A stretch of DNA of 17,217 nt from HyVt-560 sp964577195 (GTDB lineage Bacteria; Pseudomonadota; Gammaproteobacteria; UWMA-0217): the NCBI GenBank assembly GCA_964577195.1, contig CAZNYF010000049.1:1-17217 (forward strand). Reading direction: 5' to 3'. A program made the translations under genes and the position numbers. Numbering within the stretch: position 1 is the stretch's first letter; every line of letters begins with the position of its first letter. Shown in pieces: positions 15,096 through 17,217 of this stretch. Below the pieces are notes generated by a model that did not search any database, was not told the DNA's origin, and saw only the letters and a program-made list of their open reading frames with translations.

Positions 15096-15597
15096 TGCCT
15101 ATATTGGCTTGGGAAGTAATCTGGATCATCCTGATCAGCAGCTAAGGCACGCCGTTGAATTACTGGCGGAACTGGCAGGGACAAGGCTCATTTCAACGGC
15201 TTCCATCTACCAAAGTCAGGCACTGGGTGATGCCTCCCATCCTGATTATTTGAACACCGTGGCACGCATCAATACATCCTTGCAGCCATTGCAATTACTG
15301 GACACGTTGCAACAGATTGAACAACAGCGTGGGCGAATTCGAACCGCTGGACGCCGCTGGGAACCGCGCCCAATTGATCTTGATATCCTGCTATATGGTG
15401 ACGAAGCTATTCAGCTGCCAAGACTAAGCGTGCCACACCCGGAAATGCTGAAAAGGGATTTTGTCATGATCCCTCTATTGGAAATTGTGTCTTCTGATAC
15501 TGTCATTCCAAATAACGGGAAGATAGCGCTGCTAGCCAAGCAGTGGCAAAAAGCACATCTGAATAGGGTTGCTGGGCCAATAGAGGTGGCGTATTAG
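15088..15597 (+). CDS. folK: 2-amino-4-hydroxy-6-hydroxymethyldihydropteridine pyrophosphokinase
   Basis: Transfers pyrophosphate from ATP to 6-hydroxymethyl-dihydropterin in folate synthesis. The 169-residue protein shows the N-terminal AYIGLGSNL, the STASIYQSQALG loop, and the signature RRWEPRPIDLDILLYGD (89-105) with the two magnesium-binding aspartates D97 and D99, then the VPHPEMLKRDFVMIPLLEI C-terminal motif. ATG 15088 lies inside the end of pcnB, giving an 8-base overlap; GGTGG just upstream is a suitable ribosome binding site. The overlap implies translational coupling to pcnB. In many relatives panB and panC follow folK; here they do not, and a sensor gene comes next. Confidence 0.95.
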   Translation: MPDAYIGLGSNLDHPDQQLRHAVELLAELAGTRLISTASIYQSQALGDASHPDYLNTVARINTSLQPLQLLDTLQQIEQQRGRIRTAGRRWEPRPIDLDILLYGDEAIQLPRLSVPHPEMLKRDFVMIPLLEIVSSDTVIPNNGKIALLAKQWQKAHLNRVAGPIEVAY

Positions 15598-15743
15598 CTG
15601 CTTATTTTTTACAGGCATTAACTATCTTTTGAGATTCGCTAAAATTGAGAACCAGTTCAAAGAAAGACATCAGTAATGTGATCTAATAGACAAAATTACC
15701 TGGATCCAGACAGTTCCTTGGATTCAGAAATTCGCTAACAAGG

Positions 15744-17217
15744 ATGATAGCATTGCAAACTAGTCACAGGCGTAATTCAGAAGTTCAAGATCCTGCCAGT
15801 CACTCTCGGCTGAATGATCTGGAAGATCAAAATAATACCGCGTCGAGTTCCGAATGGCCGACGCTCACTACCTACAATATGGGGCTGACTTGCCTGGTTA
15901 CAGGTCTCGTCTGGTGGATGATTCATCCATTCACTGAAGCAGGAATGCTCTTGACCTGGAGCACTGCCATCTGTGGCGTAAGTGCGCTCAGGCTACTTTA
16001 CGCAAGCGTTCTTAAAACCGGTTTATTACCGGCTACATTTATGCGCTTTTACACACCCGGCTTTTACACGCTGGCAGGGATTTCCGGTGTCATCTGGGCG
16101 AGTGTGCTGTTTTTAGTAACACCCGGGGAAAGGCTGGCTGTAGATGCTTTCCTGATAATGGTGCTGTTTAGTGTGAATATCGTCGCTTACGCGAGCTATG
16201 TTCAAACACCAATAGTCCAATTGGTACTCAGTGCACCAATCTATGTGCTGATCTGGATATGGGCAGCAATGGCGAATGATTTTTTTCATGCTGCGATGAT
16301 GTTATCTATTCCGATTCTGGCAATCGCGAACTGGTATTTAGTGATAAATCAAATGCGACGACTGCGATCACCTAATCGGGAAAAATTGCGACTGTCGCTA
16401 ATGCAACGCGAAATCAATCTAACCAAAGGCTCGCTTAACTACGAGGTGGGGGAAAGACTTACTGCTGAATCTGATTTAAAACGAACACACCGGTTATTTC
16501 TTGATGGGCCTGCCGTTGCCTATCGTTTTAAAATTAATAATATGCAGCGTGAAGTTTTAATGTTATCGGGTAATGTCCGGCAATATGGACACAATGCTGA
16601 TGCGCTGACCGGTAAGCTTTGGGAGGATATGGTGCACCCGGATGATTTGGCTGTGATTTCTCTGGAATGCTTGAGTGGTTACGATGATCGGAGCTCTCCA
16701 CTGTGTCAAAGAGAATACCGATTTCAATGTAACGACGGCAGCTATCGCTGGATTTATGATTATATTGTTCCGCTCAAGGATGAGAACGATGAATTTGTTT
16801 ATCTGGATGGCTATTTTATAGATGTCACCAAGCTGCATAATATAAGTGAAGCTTTGTCCAAGGAGAAAGAGCGCGCCCAGGTCACTTTGCAGTCGATTGG
16901 CGATGCTGTGATAACCACCGATACTCATGGACTGGTGCAGTTTTCAAACCAGGAAGCAGAAAGGCTCACGGGCTGGCGTTCTTCCGATGCCAATCATGTC
17001 TCTATCAATGAGGTTCTATCCATTCGGCGAGATGAAAAGTCAGCATGGATTAATGATCCTCTGAAGTTTTACTATGCCCTTCAAGACGATGACAGCAATG
17101 AACATATTACAGTTGAATACCGCTCGTTAAATGGTGCGTTTGGCCTGATCGACTTCCATGTCTCGGAAATTAAAAGCGAATCTGGCGATGTGTATGGACA
17201 TGTGCTAGTGCTGCGCG
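15744..17217 (+). CDS. Membrane-anchored PAS-PAS signalling protein, 3' end outside the window
   Basis: An open frame of 491 codons that runs off the window. After a polar N-terminus of about 45 residues come about six membrane segments between 46 and 203 (for example GLTCLVTGLVWWMI and IPILAIANWYLVI), a short linker, and a first PAS domain of the PAS_3 type (MVHPDDLAVI, then REYRFQCNDGSYRWIYDYIVPL and GYFIDVTKL, about 245-365). A second PAS begins near 375 with TLQSIGDAVITTDTHG, then FSNQEAERLTGW. This second type often precedes GGDEF, GGDEF-EAL or histidine kinase domains, so the output is probably cyclic-di-GMP or kinase signalling, but it is not visible. ATG 15744 has only AGG touching it, so the start is tentative. 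Confidence 0.85.
   Translation, partial: MIALQTSHRRNSEVQDPASHSRLNDLEDQNNTASSSEWPTLTTYNMGLTCLVTGLVWWMIHPFTEAGMLLTWSTAICGVSALRLLYASVLKTGLLPATFMRFYTPGFYTLAGISGVIWASVLFLVTPGERLAVDAFLIMVLFSVNIVAYASYVQTPIVQLVLSAPIYVLIWIWAAMANDFFHAAMMLSIPILAIANWYLVINQMRRLRSPNREKLRLSLMQREINLTKGSLNYEVGERLTAESDLKRTHRLFLDGPAVAYRFKINNMQREVLMLSGNVRQYGHNADALTGKLWEDMVHPDDLAVISLECLSGYDDRSSPLCQREYRFQCNDGSYRWIYDYIVPLKDENDEFVYLDGYFIDVTKLHNISEALSKEKERAQVTLQSIGDAVITTDTHGLVQFSNQEAERLTGWRSSDANHVSINEVLSIRRDEKSAWINDPLKFYYALQDDDSNEHITVEYRSLNGAFGLIDFHVSEIKSESGDVYGHVLVLR

Noticed and set aside
15700..15709. CTGGATCCAG palindrome before the sensor gene
   Set aside because: A 10-bp palindrome alone is expected by chance and sits in no clear promoter context.
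16563..16928. Reverse-strand open frame of 121 codons
   Set aside because: It lies opposite the PAS domains of the long forward frame that continues past the window edge.

Overview
The window looks like chromosomal DNA of a gammaproteobacterium of moderate GC content. The main evidence is pcnB overlapping folK, a standard gammaproteobacterial pairing, together with a DinB polymerase that ends in a clamp-binding tail, an OM-type lipoprotein esterase-like protein and a Wzx-type flippase. No rRNA, tRNA, CRISPR array or plasmid/phage replication gene was seen. Species cannot be assigned from what is visible.

Layout. (1) Positions 1-500: a decayed IS200/IS605-family tnpA with in-frame stops, followed by three small hairpins. 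(2) 608-1386 (-): a 2OG-Fe(II) oxygenase gene that is visibly more GC-rich than its surroundings, preceded by an overlapping 52-codon ORF. (3) 1619-4227 (+): a well-formed promoter and a perfect 9+9 bp palindromic operator in front of a rubrerythrin gene, then a two-cluster/CCG-type Fe-S oxidoreductase and a DUF3501 protein, a probable peroxide/redox module. (4) 4247-6824 (-): a tightly spaced set of esterase-like-phytase lipoprotein, TerB-like protein and DNA polymerase IV. (5) 6926-8582: a TudS/DUF523-type desulfurase gene converging on an MnmA/ThiI-like PP-loop sulfurtransferase gene, both linked to thio-nucleobase chemistry. (6) 8740-9693 (+): a calcineurin-like phosphoesterase, followed by a gene-free stretch with repeat debris. 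(7) 9969-11384 (-): a polysaccharide flippase. (8) 11473-11902: two miniature elements lying end to end, one a 163-bp near-complete foldback flanked by TTAAA direct repeats, the other a 258-bp element with 18-bp terminal inverted repeats. Single copies of the second element's terminus also lie at 2210 and 9725. (9) 11906-13558 (-): a secreted DUF1223 thioredoxin-like protein and a zinc-ribbon DUF4145 protein. (10) 13797-15597 (+): pcnB (no ATG start) and folK. (11) 15744 to the end (+): a membrane-anchored PAS-PAS signalling protein cut off by the window edge.

How the genes fit together. Most of the window is housekeeping or stress-related. The rubrerythrin/Fe-S/DUF3501 group is the most coherent functional module and carries its own operator. 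The desulfurase/PP-loop pair may handle thiolated nucleobases. The DinB group suggests a stress connection, but no LexA-type box was seen. Nothing proves a completely new system. The best candidates for new biology are the operator-controlled rubrerythrin module, the thio-nucleobase pair, and the tandem miniature elements.
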